Source: Ciborinia camelliae (lineage: Eukaryota > Ascomycota > Leotiomycetes > Helotiales > Sclerotiniaceae). Taken from it: 64,000 nt of DNA. Positions 63,177 to 64,000 of this stretch are shown here, one piece after another. A model generated the notes under the pieces. The model saw nothing but the letters and a program-made list of their open reading frames with translations, ran no database searches and had not been told where the DNA came from. The stretch's first letter is position 1, and each line of letters starts with the position of its first letter. The position numbers and the translations under genes were made by a program. The stretch is taken from contig JANPYM010000003.1 in NCBI GenBank assembly GCA_025890175.1, positions 3,019,462 through 3,083,461 of the forward strand. The letters run 5' to 3'.

Positions 63177-64000
63177 ATTGTTTTATTGCATGATACCTTA
63201 TCGAAGCACATTTCTTTCCGCTTCTGTAATGGACAAGAGAAGTTTGGGGTATAGAATTCTATTTTAATCCGGATATCATATGGTTCAATGGGTTGGATCA
63301 ATTGAACCGTGAGACGTCCTCAAAAAAGTACATATTGCCATTGGCTGCGCCTTTAAATGCATGTTGTACTCTTAAGGTCCTTTGATATTTGCCATACAAG
63401 TAGCTTAGTTTGGCTTCTCAGTCTACCTCGGGCACATTTAGATTTCAAAATGTCATTTCAATGTCATTTCATTTGCGACGTTAGAGAGATGAGGATTCTT
63501 TCTTCTTTTTTTTCTCACTTGGAGCGTTTACAAAATACCATATTTGATATGAAAGAAGATGATGGAAGATTGATGGATGGTTGGCATGGTATGGTATGGC
63601 GTGGTATGGTATGGTATGGCGTGGTATGGTATGGTATGGCGTGGTATGGTATGGTATGGATGAGATGAGATGAGATGTATAGAATGGAATGGAATGGATC
63701 AATGCAGATGATGTAAGATAAGATAAGATACCATACGATAAGATAAGATCTTGGGATCTTGGGATCATGGGATCTTGGGCCTAGGTAGGTAGCTTCTAGG
63801 CTAGGTATCCAATCCGTATGCTGTGCTATGCTATGCTATGTTATTTTATGTTATTTTGTGTTGTTTTGTTTTGTGTTGTTTTATTCTATATTGTTTTATA
63901 TTGTTTTATTTTACGTTGTTTTACGTTGGAAATATAATACAATACAATATTGTTGAAGAAGAAAAGGGGGTGTTTTTTTCTTTTGAAAGGAGAGGTGGGG
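63177..64000. other. 3' flank with minisatellites
   Basis: No gene seen. After about 400 bp of ordinary DNA come repeats: GGTATGGTATGGCGTGGTAT units (20 bp) at about 63585-63660, GATGAGATGA near 63660-63676, AGATAAGATA near 63714-63750, GATCTTGGGATC near 63748-63778, and TTGTTTTATTTTG-like repeats at about 63838-63930. Confidence 0.7.
63585..63660. repeat. 20-bp minisatellite (GGTATGGTATGGCGTGGTAT)
   Basis: Three to four regular units with GTGG/ATGG alternation. Confidence 0.85.

Overview
The window is nuclear DNA of a filamentous ascomycete. Genes carry short introns (mostly 48-125 bp) with GT...AG ends and TACTAAC/CTAAC-type branch points, and the products are typical fungal proteins. Intergenic DNA is rich in TACC/GGTA microsatellites. 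Together this suggests a leotiomycete, probably of the Sclerotiniaceae (Botrytis/Sclerotinia/Monilinia type). The placement is inference from gene style and was not tested by a search.

Layout. 0-11 kb: SSU72 phosphatase (-), an NBP2/Skb5-like SH3 adaptor (+), a 10-N gap whose two sides are near-identical copies of 1.7 kb (an unmerged contig overlap that leaves a false partial second SH3 gene), then nicotinamidase (-). 11-18.3 kb: HMG-CoA reductase (+) and a UVRAG/Vps38-like PI3-kinase subunit (-). 18.3-23.2 kb: gene-poor DNA with worn repeats, then two small tandem paralogues (+). Both have a 62-bp intron at the equivalent site before a tiny last exon that ends in a CaaX box (CSMM, CLMM). 24.5-29 kb: an unassigned 662-residue multi-pass membrane protein (-) and adenine phosphoribosyltransferase (-).

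29-44.7 kb is an accessory-like stretch with no intact conserved gene. It holds a broken ammonium-permease fragment, possible relics of other genes, an inverted repeat, minisatellites whose periods are multiples of three, and a few small ORF-based models. Whether these are young genes or decayed ones cannot be settled from sequence alone.

44.7-64 kb is again conserved: a HAD phosphatase (+) whose frame is broken at a C9 tract, a 2,501-residue hybrid histidine kinase (-) of the type with a protein-kinase-like N-terminus, AAA ATPase, GAF, HisKA, HATPase and receiver domains, UDP-galactopyranose mutase (-), and a divergently transcribed TPT/DUF250 nucleotide-sugar-type transporter (+). The last two plausibly cooperate: the mutase makes UDP-galactofuranose in the cytosol and the transporter would carry it into the Golgi.

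Most other genes are unrelated housekeeping functions (transcription, NAD salvage, sterol synthesis, endosome/autophagy, purine salvage) and show no operon-like logic. Exon boundaries were worked out by eye from splice signals, reading phase and family knowledge. No RNA gene, CRISPR array or intact transposon was recognised.
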